A stretch of DNA of 64,000 bases, from NCBI GenBank assembly GCA_016215105.1, contig JACRLJ010000037.1, forward strand, positions 1-64,000, in the 5' to 3' direction. The position numbers were made by a program, and so were the translations under genes. The notes under the pieces were generated by a model. It saw nothing but the letters and a program-made list of their open reading frames with translations, searched no databases and was not told where the DNA came from. Positions 36,863 to 46,096 of this stretch are shown here, piece after piece (position 1 is the stretch's first letter; each line of letters begins with the position of its first letter). The stretch comes from Candidatus Hydrogenedentota bacterium. GTDB lineage: Bacteria > Hydrogenedentota > Hydrogenedentia > Hydrogenedentales > SLHB01.

Positions 36863-37321
36863 ATGACTCCAGAAAACGTTACGAAGCAGATTAGCAATCT
36901 CGCGTTCATGTTTGATTTGAGCGAGCCGTTGAAGCCGGGGATCGTTTCGGCATTGAACGAGGTGTCTCAGATTGAACGTGTGGCGCCTGACACCGTGATC
37001 TTGTCCCCCGGCGAGTCGAGCTCGGACGCAGGATTCGTGTTGTTGGCGGGGAGCGTTGAAATTCAGAGTCCTGACGGGTTCACTCGCTCGCTCGATCCCC
37101 CGGTGATTCTGGGAGAAATGAAACAATTCCATTTTGACCCGTCTGGGAAGCGGATGGTCACGGTCCGAACGTTGTGCGAGGTCACCGTTCTGCGTTTTGT
37201 GTGGACGGATCTCTATGCGCTTCTAAGCAAACGGATATCCGCAAAGGAGGTCGAAGAATTCCGGTTGGCGTTGCAGGAGCACGCCTGGATGCACTACCTT
37301 GAATTGCAGGACGAACTGTAG
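36863..37321 (+). CDS. Cyclic-nucleotide-binding-like domain protein
   Basis: About 152 residues with one beta-roll domain resembling CRP/FNR sensor domains (ILSPGESSSDAGFVLLAGSVEIQ) and no DNA-binding helix-turn-helix. The phosphate-binding cassette expected after ILGE is not of the FGExAL..R.A type, so cAMP binding is doubtful. The start may be 36848, but GAGG is nine bases before ATG 36863. It could act as a stand-alone sensor. The full cNMP/HD-GYP protein at 47111 has a better cassette. Confidence 0.7.
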   Translation: MTPENVTKQISNLAFMFDLSEPLKPGIVSALNEVSQIERVAPDTVILSPGESSSDAGFVLLAGSVEIQSPDGFTRSLDPPVILGEMKQFHFDPSGKRMVTVRTLCEVTVLRFVWTDLYALLSKRISAKEVEEFRLALQEHAWMHYLELQDEL

Positions 37322-37434
37322 AAAAGCGAGAACTAAGATGACGGTTGCCGCCGGAGCGTCGGCGGACGGTTGGATGACAACCGCTGCGGATCGCTGGAAT
37401 ACGACGGAACGTAAAGCGTGAAAGGGTTGATTGA

Positions 37435-38397
37435 ATGATGATGCGGAAGTTGGGGCGTAGCGGGGTTTCGGTGAGTGGCATTGGGTTGGGATGCTGGGCT
37501 ATCGGCGGGGTGACGTGGCGTGATGGGAAACCGTGCGGTTGGGCGGGCGCCGACGATACAGCGGCGATAGCGGCGATACACGAAGCCCTCGAGCGTGGCG
37601 TGAATTTCCTGGACACGGCCGATGTCTATGGGTGTGGCCACAGCGAGCGGTTGATTGCCAAAGCCATTCGCGGACGACGGGATAAGCTGATCCTCGCGAC
37701 CAAGTTCGGTTTTCCGATTAACGAAGGCGACCGCACGACCAGTGGCGAGCGATGCGAGCCCGAATACATCCGGAGCGCCTGTGACGCGAGTTTGCGGCGT
37801 CTAGAGACGGACCACATTGATTTGTACCAGTTTCACCTGGGCGGTTCGTCGGACGGCGTAGCAGTGCGCGAGACCCTGGAGCAACTTGTCATCGAGGGCA
37901 AAATCCGCTACTACGGGTGGAGCACCGACCAGCCGGATAAGGCCCGGATTTTCGCGGAAGGCAAGCACTGCGTCGCGATACAACAGCACTTCAACGTCGT
38001 TAGCGGGAATGAAGAAACGTTGCGCGTGTGCGAGGAAAACGGTCTCGCCAGTATCAATCGCGGTCCGCTGGGTATGGGAATACTCACTGGAAAGTTCACT
38101 GCGGAGACGAAGTTTCCTCCTGACGACGTTCGCCACAGTTGGGACCTCGCCGCGGGAAACATTGCCGACCACCTCAAGAAGTTCGAAGCGGTGCGCGATA
38201 TTTTGACCACCGGCGGCCGCACCTTGTCGCAAGGCGCCATTTGCTGGCTTTGGGCCCGGAGCCCGGTGACGATCCCGATCCCGGGATTCAAGAACGTGGC
38301 CCAGGTGACTGACAACGCCGGGGCGCTGAAATTTGCGCCGCTCGCAGAGGACCAAATGCAGGAAATTGATCGCTTGCTTAGCCGCGCTGTTAGTTGA
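37435..38397 (+). CDS. Aldo/keto reductase
   Basis: 320 residues, a TIM-barrel NAD(P)H-dependent carbonyl reductase. The catalytic tetrad is visible: Asp60 and Tyr65 in FLDTADVYG, Lys90 in LATKFG, and His134 in YQFHLGG. The C-terminal nucleotide site (IPIPGFKNVAQVTDN) is the form seen in the AKR11/12-like group with a relaxed G-x-K-x3 motif. No signal peptide, so cytosolic. It may act on sugars delivered by the neighbouring uptake genes. Confidence 0.92.
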   Translation: MMMRKLGRSGVSVSGIGLGCWAIGGVTWRDGKPCGWAGADDTAAIAAIHEALERGVNFLDTADVYGCGHSERLIAKAIRGRRDKLILATKFGFPINEGDRTTSGERCEPEYIRSACDASLRRLETDHIDLYQFHLGGSSDGVAVRETLEQLVIEGKIRYYGWSTDQPDKARIFAEGKHCVAIQQHFNVVSGNEETLRVCEENGLASINRGPLGMGILTGKFTAETKFPPDDVRHSWDLAAGNIADHLKKFEAVRDILTTGGRTLSQGAICWLWARSPVTIPIPGFKNVAQVTDNAGALKFAPLAEDQMQEIDRLLSRAVS

Positions 38398-38593
38398 CGG
38401 CGCCCGGCACGGGTCGTGGTGGTGAGCGTTCTGAATGACGATGCCGGGTAGTGGTCGACACTGTGGTGAGGAATTCATGATCATCGCGAGTTCCCTAGGT
38501 ATATGATTGCTCTCTCGGGGATTTGAGCGCCGAAGTCTTGCGTTTGGGGTACTGAAGAAAAGATACGTCATCGCTACGGGAAGGAACGTCACT

Positions 38594-39640
38594 ATGCATG
38601 GCGGTGTTGCGATTTTGATGGCGGCCTATTTGCTCGGCGGCGCGGTCGCCGCGGTTCAGCCAAACGTGGAGCCCATCAAAGCGTTCTGCGTAGACTTCAA
38701 CTGGGGGCCGGATGGTTTTGCGCCGCCGGGGATGTACGCCAAGGCTTCGGCGAAAGAACACTTCGAGTGGTACCGCGCGTTGGGGGCGAATACCATTCAG
38801 ACCTTCTGTGTAAGCTGTCCGGGGTACGCGTGGTATCGCAGCGAAGTAGCGCCCGCGCAGCCGGGTATGGACGGCGACTTTCTGAAAGAGATTACCGCGT
38901 TGGGTCATGGCGCGGGTATGCGGGTGATGGGATACTTCTGTATCGGGGCCAACGCAAATTGGAGCAAGACGCATCCGGAGCTCACGCATAACCTTCCCAA
39001 CTCGATCTCGATTCCGTTCACGAACGAGTATCTGGACTACCTCGGCAAAATCATCACTGAAGCGCTCACGAAAACGGATATCGACGGGTTCATGATAGAT
39101 TGGGTGTACAACGCGTCGCATTTCTACCCGGACAAGAAGTACGCGTGGTTGGATTGCGAGAAGAAAATGTACCAGGAGTTGTTCAACGCCCCGTTTCCCG
39201 GTGACGCGGCCATGGACAAAGATAAGATCGATGAGTTCAACCGTCGAGCGCTCGAGCGGTGTTGGCAGCGGATTCACAGCGCGGCAAAAGCCGCCAAGCC
39301 CGGCTGCGTTATTTGGCTGACCTGCTTTGACCTACAGCATCCGCAACTGAAGAACTCGCGTATGCTCAAAGAGGTGGATTGGCTGATGAACGAGCACACG
39401 GACCCGCAGAAGCTGCTGGACGTGCAAAGCTCCGTGGGGCCTCAGACGAAGTTGATCCAGTGCGTGTGTGGCTGGGGTGACCAGCATAACGCCGCCAAAA
39501 TCATGAGTGACCCGCGCTTTGCCAACTGGGGCTGGTACGGTTACGCCAAAGCCGATCCTAATACCACGCTACCGCCTAACGACGACTCGGCCAATGCGAA
39601 GAATATCGCGTTCATGCGCGAGGCGTACGGGAAGAATTAG
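38594..39640 (+). CDS. Secreted TIM-barrel glycoside-hydrolase-like protein
   Basis: 348 residues from ATG 38594 (AAGGAA seven bases upstream). The longer frame from 38507 adds non-homologous residues before the signal peptide (GGVAILMAAYLLGGAVAA). The body resembles alpha-fucosidase-like or DUF4434-like barrels: CVDFNWGPDGFAPPGMY, HFEWYRALGANTIQTFC, DIDGFMIDWVYNASHFYP with a probable acidic active-site Asp on strand 4. Specific activity unknown. Confidence 0.8.
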   Translation: MHGGVAILMAAYLLGGAVAAVQPNVEPIKAFCVDFNWGPDGFAPPGMYAKASAKEHFEWYRALGANTIQTFCVSCPGYAWYRSEVAPAQPGMDGDFLKEITALGHGAGMRVMGYFCIGANANWSKTHPELTHNLPNSISIPFTNEYLDYLGKIITEALTKTDIDGFMIDWVYNASHFYPDKKYAWLDCEKKMYQELFNAPFPGDAAMDKDKIDEFNRRALERCWQRIHSAAKAAKPGCVIWLTCFDLQHPQLKNSRMLKEVDWLMNEHTDPQKLLDVQSSVGPQTKLIQCVCGWGDQHNAAKIMSDPRFANWGWYGYAKADPNTTLPPNDDSANAKNIAFMREAYGKN

Positions 39641-39797
39641 TTGGGGCGGCGTCATTTCTCCGGATGTCATCCGAAGCATGGGGAGTTTTTCGAACTTACG
39701 AAGTTGATGTTTTCAAGCGCGCCTAACTGGAATCAACTTGGTAGAATGAAGATAATCAAGGAAAGAGAAGATTCTTGCCCCGCTTTGGGAGGATACG

Positions 39798-40076
39798 GTG
39801 AGTTACCAATTCGAGTGGGATCCTATCAAGGCGGAAGCGAATTTGCTCAAACACGGCGTATCGTTCGATGAAGCGGCGACGGTGTTCGGCGACACTTTGG
39901 CGCTTAACATGCCGGATTCCCGTCACTCGTTAAATGAACGGCGGTATATACTGTTAGGGTATTCCGCTATGCGGCATTATGTTGTTGTGGCCTATACCGA
40001 ACGAGGCTTTCGGACACGTTTAATAAGCGCACGCCGTGCAACGCGTCAGGAACGGAGGCAGTATGAAGAAGGGTAA
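39798..40076 (+). CDS. brnT: BrnT-family type II toxin
   Basis: 92 residues matching BrnT throughout: FEWDPIKAEANLLKHGVSFD, then ATVFGD, HSLNERRYILLGYS, and a C-terminal ISARRATRQERRQYEEG. BrnT is a RelE-fold ribonuclease that inhibits translation. The start is GTG 39798 with GGGAGGA upstream. The toxin precedes and overlaps the antitoxin gene, the usual order of this system. Confidence 0.92.
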   Translation: MSYQFEWDPIKAEANLLKHGVSFDEAATVFGDTLALNMPDSRHSLNERRYILLGYSAMRHYVVVAYTERGFRTRLISARRATRQERRQYEEG

Positions 40077-40320
40077 GAAGGCAAAACCGGTCAAGTTGGC
40101 CGCCGACGAGGACGATCTTCTTCCAGAATATGACTTCTCGAGGGCGGTGCGCGGAGTCACGGCGAAGCGGTACGCCGAGGGAACCAACTTGATACTGCTC
40201 AGCCCGGATGTCGCAAAAGTGTTTCCCACGGGGGAAGCCGCCAACGAGGCGCTTCGTTCATTGATCGCGCTGGCCAAGCGAACGGCGCGTCCAAAGCGCC
40301 GAGCGGCCACGCGCTCGTAA
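40063..40320 (+). CDS. Antitoxin partner of BrnT-like toxin
   Basis: 85 residues. It starts at ATG 40063 inside the toxin's last codons (14-base overlap) with GGAGG nine bases ahead, so translation is coupled. A basic N-terminus (KKGKKAKPVKLA) is followed by an acidic stretch (DEDDLLPEYDFSRAVRG) and a short ribbon-helix-helix-like segment (NLILLSPDVAKVFPTGEAAN). It is expected to bind the toxin and the promoter. It is not a textbook BrnA, so no symbol is given. Confidence 0.82.
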   Translation: MKKGKKAKPVKLAADEDDLLPEYDFSRAVRGVTAKRYAEGTNLILLSPDVAKVFPTGEAANEALRSLIALAKRTARPKRRAATRS

Positions 40321-40421
40321 TGGATGTGTACACGATCTTTCTAGTTCCCAAAGTGCAACGTGGGAACGAGGGATAGAAAAAGGGGGGTGGTTCCAGTTCC
40401 CGCGGCTGAAAGGAAGACTGA

Positions 40422-40796
40422 TTGACTTCCGAGAGTACAGACGCATCTCAGGAACGCTGGGGCGGCGGTATGCGCTCTCTGCTGGCTCGTCACGTAATAC
40501 CCGTCATCAATGTCATTCTAGTTCTTGTATTCTTGGGCGAGAACGCGTTTTTTGCTCACCGCGCCCGAATCATTACCGAGAGCGCCAGCGCGCTCCTGGT
40601 CGAGCATGTGGAGAGTGCATCCGGCCTGATCGTAAGGTTAGATGGCCTTCATCCCCGCAAGACGCCGTCGCGCGAATCCACCCAAAATGAAGGGCGCCAG
40701 GAGTTCAGTCTCAAATTCCCGCCTACTTATGCGATGCATCTGTGGGTCGAATATGAACCGGCGTCCGATCGGATATCCAATTACGGGCTTGTCTAA
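40422..40796 (+). CDS. Small single-pass membrane protein, unknown
   Basis: 124 residues from a TTG start (GGAAG upstream). One membrane helix (about 24-46, VIPVINVILVLVFLGENAFF) and an extracytoplasmic domain with no recognised motif. The next small membrane gene starts three bases after its stop, implying a pair. Modest support: non-ATG start and no family recognised. Confidence 0.5.
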   Translation: MTSESTDASQERWGGGMRSLLARHVIPVINVILVLVFLGENAFFAHRARIITESASALLVEHVESASGLIVRLDGLHPRKTPSRESTQNEGRQEFSLKFPPTYAMHLWVEYEPASDRISNYGLV

Positions 40797-40799
40797 TTT

Positions 40800-41039
40800 G
40801 TGTCGGAAAAGGTGAATCTCATCACCCACGACGGCGCCGCTCTGCAATCCCCGGCTGGCGTTACGTTTATCTTTGCGCTCACTACTGCAATCTCCGTCTT
40901 TCTTTGGTATGTATCACCCTCTATGCGCCCCATCCCGCGAAAACTTTTAGGAACACTTGTCATTCTTGTATCGCTGCCGTTGGCGGTATGCGTCGTGTTG
41001 GGACTAGTCCATTTTGCCTTCGTCTTTTCTCTGGCCTAG
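40800..41039 (+). CDS. Small two-helix membrane protein, unknown
   Basis: 79 residues from GTG 40800 with two hydrophobic helices (GVTFIFALTTAISVFLWYV and LLGTLVILVSLPLAVCVVLG). It directly follows the 40422 gene and is probably co-translated with it. No family recognised. It converges with the antitoxin gene at 41067. Confidence 0.45.
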   Translation: MSEKVNLITHDGAALQSPAGVTFIFALTTAISVFLWYVSPSMRPIPRKLLGTLVILVSLPLAVCVVLGLVHFAFVFSLA

Positions 41040-41066
41040 CTGCGGACCGAAGGAAATGAACCGAAC

Positions 41067-41294
41067 TCATTTCAGCCTGCGATGGGCGTCCTCGAAAACC
41101 GCGGCGGCGGGCCTGGCCGTTATTTTGTCGGCGCGGTATTCCTGGTAGCGGCGCTCGGCTTCGTCCGCCCAGCGTTCCTCGCACAACCCGGTGGCGGTTT
41201 CCTCCGCCAGACTCGACAGGAGGAGTTGCGCGAGCGTGGCGCGCTCGTTTTCGGGAAGCTTGAGGGCCTCTTGCTCGATATCGGTAAAGGGCAT
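41067..41294 (-). CDS. Orphan addiction-module antitoxin (PF09720-like)
   Basis: 75 residues with the pattern of the putative addiction module component family: EQEALKLPENERATLAQLLL, then EERWADEAERRYQEYRA and an AxxVFEDAHRRLK end. Members normally sit directly upstream of a RelE/ParE toxin. Here the DNA after its stop codon holds the convergent membrane genes and no toxin, so the partner appears lost. Confidence 0.82.
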   Translation of the reverse strand: MPFTDIEQEALKLPENERATLAQLLLSSLAEETATGLCEERWADEAERRYQEYRADKITARPAAAVFEDAHRRLK

Positions 41295-41475
41295 CGCGTC
41301 ACCTTCACTTAAGATGATTCAGTCTACCACACGGGCTAACTCACTTCATTTGCGAACTCTCACCGATATCGCAATAATCGTGTTTTCGTGGTCTTCGCGC
41401 GTATGCCATCACTTGGGGACCGCCGCACCGTCCGAAACTTGCGTACATTTGCCTTCACAAAAGAGAGATCATGCT

Positions 41476-43575
41476 ATGCGATCAAACTTTCATATCGGCA
41501 TAATCGTTGTTCTGCTCGCTGCCTTCGCTGCTCCTGCCTCTTGGGGGGCTGGACCGGGGGTGGAGAAGCTCGAAAATGACGCGGTGCTCTTGGAGATCGA
41601 CCAGGCGCATGGGACATTCTTGAGATATCGTGACAAGGTTTCGGGGATCGAGCTGGCGCCTCCGCGCGAACTGGCGGAGAATTTCCGGCTCCTGATTCCG
41701 ACCGCAACCGAGCCGAGGAATTTGTTGCTCGGGCGCAAACAGAGACTGAGCGGCATGAAGTTGGACGGGCAGACTTTGAAGCTAGACTGGAAACGCCCGC
41801 TCGTGGATGAACACGGGGCTGCGCACAACATTGACGTTTCCATGCGCGTTTCGCTGAAGTCCGCGGGTATCGAGGTCTCGTGCTCCGTTCAGAACGATTC
41901 TGACGTTAGCGTCGAAGAAGTCAACTATCCGGTGATTGGCGGATTCCTTGGCATGGATGGAAAAGGGGCGGGCGCGAAGGTTACGTTGATGCCGGCGCCA
42001 CACGACGCCAAGTCGTTTGTCAGGCCGTTTGGCGATTATGCTGTCGGCTATCCCGCTAATAATATGTCGTACGTCGACCTCGCGGCAACGGCTCACCGCC
42101 GGGGCCTGTACTTCGGGGTCCACGATACCCTTGCCCGATACAAGCTGTTTCGATTCCGTGAGGCGGGCTCTAAGCCGGATTCGGAAGTTTTTGCGGAACT
42201 GTGCCACTTGCCTCTAACGAAGCCGGGTCAACGATTCGAGGGGGCGCCCGTGTGGCTCATGTTTCATGACGGGGACTGGGTGGCGGCGGGCAAGCAGTTC
42301 TATCGTCCTTGGTTCATCGATACCTTCGGTCTGAAAACGAAGGACAACGACTGGATTCGCCGCGAGGGCTTTTTCCAGATGATCATGATCATGCTGCCCG
42401 AGGGCAATATTAACTACCGGATAGACGAAATTCCGCAGTTGGCGCGGGACGGCCTGAAGTACGGCGTGACTTCGCTGCAGATCGCCGGGTGGCAGCGCGG
42501 CGGCCACGACAATGGCTATCCCTATTACGAGCCCGACCCGCGCCTTGGCACGTGGGAGGATCTCGAACGCGCAATTGCCGAGTGCCACAAGATGGGGGTG
42601 CGCGTATATTTCTTCGCCAACATTACGGTCGTGAACCTTGATACGGAGTGGTACAAGACCGAGTTGAAGGATTGTGGTTGGTCGAGCGCCAACGGCGCGG
42701 ACTATTGGGTCGCCGGCTGGGGCATGGGGACTCTTGCGGCTCGCATGGGGCACACCACGCCGCTCATGGGCTTCTATGACACCTCGTTTCCCGCCATGCA
42801 TAACGGGCATCTCAAGTATTTCAAGAAGCTGGCGGAAGTTGGGGCCGATGGACTCCACCTCGACAAGACGTTTCCTGGCTCAATGAATTTCAATCCGCGC
42901 GATTCCATGCCGCCGGATACAGCGCTGAATGAAGGCGCGGTCCGGTTGTCGAAAGACATCCTCGAGCAATGCAACGCCATTCACCCTGGGTTCGCCATTT
43001 CGTTCGAGTGCAACCTCGACCGCTTCTTGTCCTACGGCGCGGCGACGTGGTGGGCGGGAAATATGACCAAGGCAAAGGAGGTCTTTCCGGAACTGGTGGA
43101 GACGGTCGGTCTCTATCAGCCGTATGACTACTTTACGTTGAACGAGGCCGTACGCAACGGCTTTGTGATCATGATTTCGCCCTATCAATTCAATCGTTCC
43201 ATGGCGGAACCCGTGTGGCAAGGCCTTTCGGAATACATCGCCGAGGTGAAGAAGATTCGCGATGAATTGGCCGACATCGTTTTTTATGGCGAACACATTC
43301 CGGCGGACAAGGGAATCTTGCTGGAACAATTACTGCCCGCCGGCGTAGTCGCACAGAATTACAGGAGCATTCCGGGGGCGCGGCGAGGGTGCATCATGAC
43401 GAATAGCGGCTCCCAACCGGCGCAGCTGCGTTTGAAGGAATTCGCCGGAGACGCCGGGAAAAAGTGCGTGCTCTATGTCCCGGGTAGTCCACCGCAGCCT
43501 TTGACTCTGCCAGCGCCGATAATGATCGCCCCGGAACGTCTGGTGATGATTGCGCAACCGGGAGATGCGAAATGA
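41476..43575 (+). CDS. Secreted DUF6259-like glycoside hydrolase-type protein
   Basis: 699 residues from ATG 41476 (signal peptide to about residue 25, APASWGA). The frame is open from 41191, but only this start gives a secretion signal. An N-terminal beta-sandwich (about 28-290; GTFLRYRDKVSGIELA) is followed by a TIM barrel (about 300-600) and a C-terminal beta domain. Likely acidic catalytic residues are Asp463 in GADGLHLDKTF and Glu511 in AISFECNLD. The activity is not known. It overlaps the next paralogue by four bases (ATGA), so the two are translationally coupled. Confidence 0.82.
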   Translation: MRSNFHIGIIVVLLAAFAAPASWGAGPGVEKLENDAVLLEIDQAHGTFLRYRDKVSGIELAPPRELAENFRLLIPTATEPRNLLLGRKQRLSGMKLDGQTLKLDWKRPLVDEHGAAHNIDVSMRVSLKSAGIEVSCSVQNDSDVSVEEVNYPVIGGFLGMDGKGAGAKVTLMPAPHDAKSFVRPFGDYAVGYPANNMSYVDLAATAHRRGLYFGVHDTLARYKLFRFREAGSKPDSEVFAELCHLPLTKPGQRFEGAPVWLMFHDGDWVAAGKQFYRPWFIDTFGLKTKDNDWIRREGFFQMIMIMLPEGNINYRIDEIPQLARDGLKYGVTSLQIAGWQRGGHDNGYPYYEPDPRLGTWEDLERAIAECHKMGVRVYFFANITVVNLDTEWYKTELKDCGWSSANGADYWVAGWGMGTLAARMGHTTPLMGFYDTSFPAMHNGHLKYFKKLAEVGADGLHLDKTFPGSMNFNPRDSMPPDTALNEGAVRLSKDILEQCNAIHPGFAISFECNLDRFLSYGAATWWAGNMTKAKEVFPELVETVGLYQPYDYFTLNEAVRNGFVIMISPYQFNRSMAEPVWQGLSEYIAEVKKIRDELADIVFYGEHIPADKGILLEQLLPAGVVAQNYRSIPGARRGCIMTNSGSQPAQLRLKEFAGDAGKKCVLYVPGSPPQPLTLPAPIMIAPERLVMIAQPGDAK

Positions 43576-45914
43576 AGATACTCGGGACGGCCATTACGGC
43601 CTTGATTATGCTCGCCGGATGCGCAACCACGGCGTCGAAGCCGGAATCCAGACCGCCGATTCTCATCGATGACTTTGAGTCGGGGAATCTTGACAAATGG
43701 ATCGCTGACGCGAATTGGCGCGTGGACGATAATTCCGCGGGCGGTTGGTACAGCGGCTGGCAAGGAAGCCGCTTTGCGTGGAGCGGGCAGGGCGGCGAAA
43801 ACACGACGGGAAAACTGCGGTCGAGGAATTTCGTGCTGGAGCGCGACGGTGTCGAGGCGTGGGTCGCCGGATGGGCCGATATTCAGGGTCAGACGACGGA
43901 CCGTTGGAACTATGTGACCCTGAATCTTGCCGACGGGACCGAACTCGACCGTGTTTACGCGCCCAACACGACGACGTTCACGCAAAAATTCTTGCGCGGA
44001 AAAGGACACCAGGGAAAACAGGTCTATATCGAAGCGGTGGACAATGGCGCCGAGAGTGTCTACTCGATGATTTGTATTGACGGCGTCGCGCAGAGCGATG
44101 GGCCCGGATCTCTGCCAACGCCAACGTTTCGCCAAATCGGCGGTGTGCGGCTCGAAAATGATTTCTACCGCGTGGAGGTCTCGCGGCGAAACGGCGTGAT
44201 TACGCGGCTGTTGGACAAGAAGGCCGGCGTCGACTTCATTCGCGAACCGCGGCTGGCGGGCAACTTCAAATTCACCCTGCCGATTCGCGGAGAAGCTGCG
44301 TGGCAGGCGACGGAAGCCAATTACGTAATGGGCGAGCAGCAGAAGCTAAGCAGCGTCAAACGGGATGGCAAATCGCTGGAATTGATCTGGCGCGGTCCTT
44401 TGACGAGCGTTGTGGGACGCACGTACGATGCGGATGTAACCATGCGCGTTTCCCTCGTCGAAGATCAGATCGCGTTTACGCTCGCAGTCGACAATCGGAC
44501 CGATTTGGAGATAGGGGAGCTATTCTATCCCATGCTTGGCGGGACCATCGGGCTTGTCCCGAATTCGTCCGACTATTTTGTCGACCCGAAACAGACCGTA
44601 ATGGTCGTGCCCGGGCGAACCGGCGTTCAGTCCGCGCTTCCTTTCCAGAATTTCGTGAACCAATCCTGGCTGGGTATACACGGGCCCGAACAACATTACG
44701 GTTACCCAGATCAGCTTTGCATGCCGTGGTTGGATTTCTACCAGAATGATATTGACCGCGGCCTCTACATCGGCGCCGTCGACCCCATCGTCCGCTACAA
44801 AGTCATCCACGTCGAGATGTTCCCTGGGAGCAGCGGGCCGCGCGGCGGAGGCAACTGGCCGACGCCCGAGGAATTGGGTGACCGGGCCGCCGGACTGCGC
44901 GTGAGCCTGGTACATATGCCGTATAGCCCGCCGCACACCCGGTTCGACGCGTCACCGGTGATCGTCAAAGCGCACGCGGGCGACTGGCGGACCGCAGCGC
45001 GCCTGTATGGGGAGCTTGAACCCGTTGAGACCGGAACGGCAGCGCCCGCGTTACTGCTGGAGTGCGATGGACACGACTGGCCCCGTCTGCCGGAACTGGC
45101 GAAACGCGCGGTTGATGCGGGATTGAGCGGGATACTGGTGAGAAACTGGAGAACCATTCCGGATAACGCCGGGGAGCCTCTATTCGCTCTACCCGAGGAG
45201 GCGACGCAACGGGATGGGTTACGGGCAGCGATCGAACAGTGCCACAAACTTGGGGCTAAGGTGATTCTGTCCATCGGAATCGAGCACGCGTCGCAGCTAC
45301 GGCCGTCCTACGCAAGACTGCGGGATTTTGCCTGCATGGACCGCTGGGGCGTACTCGATACGGCCGCCGGGTGGGGTCCGGCGACAACGCACGCGCAAAG
45401 TCTCGCCGGTACCGAACGCCGGGTGGTATTGAATCCTGGCGCGCCTGCGTACCGGGCTATCCTCGCCGAGCAGACTGCGGCGTTGGCGTCGGCGGGCGCG
45501 GACGGCATACACGTGGCGAGGTTCTTTGGAAGGACGCTCGACTTCAACCCGAAGACGGAAATGGCGCCTGATCGCGCGGCGTGGGAAGGCGGTCTCAAGA
45601 CGCTGGGCGCCATGAGGAAAGCCGGTAGGAAAATGAATCCCGGTTTTGTCATGCTGACGGACGATTCGTTCGATCGCCTGGGCGCATACGCCGATGCGTG
45701 TGGAGGACCTGTGGAACATAGCGCGGTCGAGACGGCGTACCCTGAATGGCGAAAGTTACTTCGGATTGCTGATCCCGCGAAGGTAAAAGGGATCAATGAA
45801 ATGGACCTCGCGCGCACGACGGTAATCCTGGCGCCGGCCGCTGGCGTCGAGGCCCTCAATTCAGCCGAATGGAAAACACTGATACAACACGTTCGAGCCG
45901 GCATGAAGATGTGA
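43572..45914 (+). CDS. Lipoprotein paralogue of the DUF6259-like protein
   Basis: 780 residues. The lipobox LAGC puts the lipid at Cys17. An extra N-terminal beta-sandwich (about 30-190; DDFESGNLDKWIADANW) precedes the region homologous to the upstream gene (VITRLLDKKAGVDFIREPRL; KLSSVKRDGKSLELIWRGPL; MRVSL). In the barrel, Asp463 of the neighbour aligns with Ala649 (GADGIHVARFF) and Glu511 with Asp697. One putative catalytic acid is therefore lost, and the protein may bind rather than cleave glycan. Sequence is otherwise intact. Confidence 0.8.
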   Translation: MKILGTAITALIMLAGCATTASKPESRPPILIDDFESGNLDKWIADANWRVDDNSAGGWYSGWQGSRFAWSGQGGENTTGKLRSRNFVLERDGVEAWVAGWADIQGQTTDRWNYVTLNLADGTELDRVYAPNTTTFTQKFLRGKGHQGKQVYIEAVDNGAESVYSMICIDGVAQSDGPGSLPTPTFRQIGGVRLENDFYRVEVSRRNGVITRLLDKKAGVDFIREPRLAGNFKFTLPIRGEAAWQATEANYVMGEQQKLSSVKRDGKSLELIWRGPLTSVVGRTYDADVTMRVSLVEDQIAFTLAVDNRTDLEIGELFYPMLGGTIGLVPNSSDYFVDPKQTVMVVPGRTGVQSALPFQNFVNQSWLGIHGPEQHYGYPDQLCMPWLDFYQNDIDRGLYIGAVDPIVRYKVIHVEMFPGSSGPRGGGNWPTPEELGDRAAGLRVSLVHMPYSPPHTRFDASPVIVKAHAGDWRTAARLYGELEPVETGTAAPALLLECDGHDWPRLPELAKRAVDAGLSGILVRNWRTIPDNAGEPLFALPEEATQRDGLRAAIEQCHKLGAKVILSIGIEHASQLRPSYARLRDFACMDRWGVLDTAAGWGPATTHAQSLAGTERRVVLNPGAPAYRAILAEQTAALASAGADGIHVARFFGRTLDFNPKTEMAPDRAAWEGGLKTLGAMRKAGRKMNPGFVMLTDDSFDRLGAYADACGGPVEHSAVETAYPEWRKLLRIADPAKVKGINEMDLARTTVILAPAAGVEALNSAEWKTLIQHVRAGMKM

Positions 45915-46096
45915 CAGGGGAACTGCGGAATCTTCTTCCAGGGCCGTGCGACGTCTGCCAGCTTTTCCGGTGACTTTCACTTGGTCTTGACGCCGCCTCA
46001 CACCGGGCCTATTGTAGTTGCGTATCGGCGCGTGGACGCCACGAGTGTCCATGTGGGATGGTACTTCTTGCGCGAGGCGCACGGGAGGAGCACGCT

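Noticed and set aside
39742-39747. TAGAAT as a -10 box for the BrnT operon
   Set aside because: No acceptable -35 lies 16-18 bases upstream.
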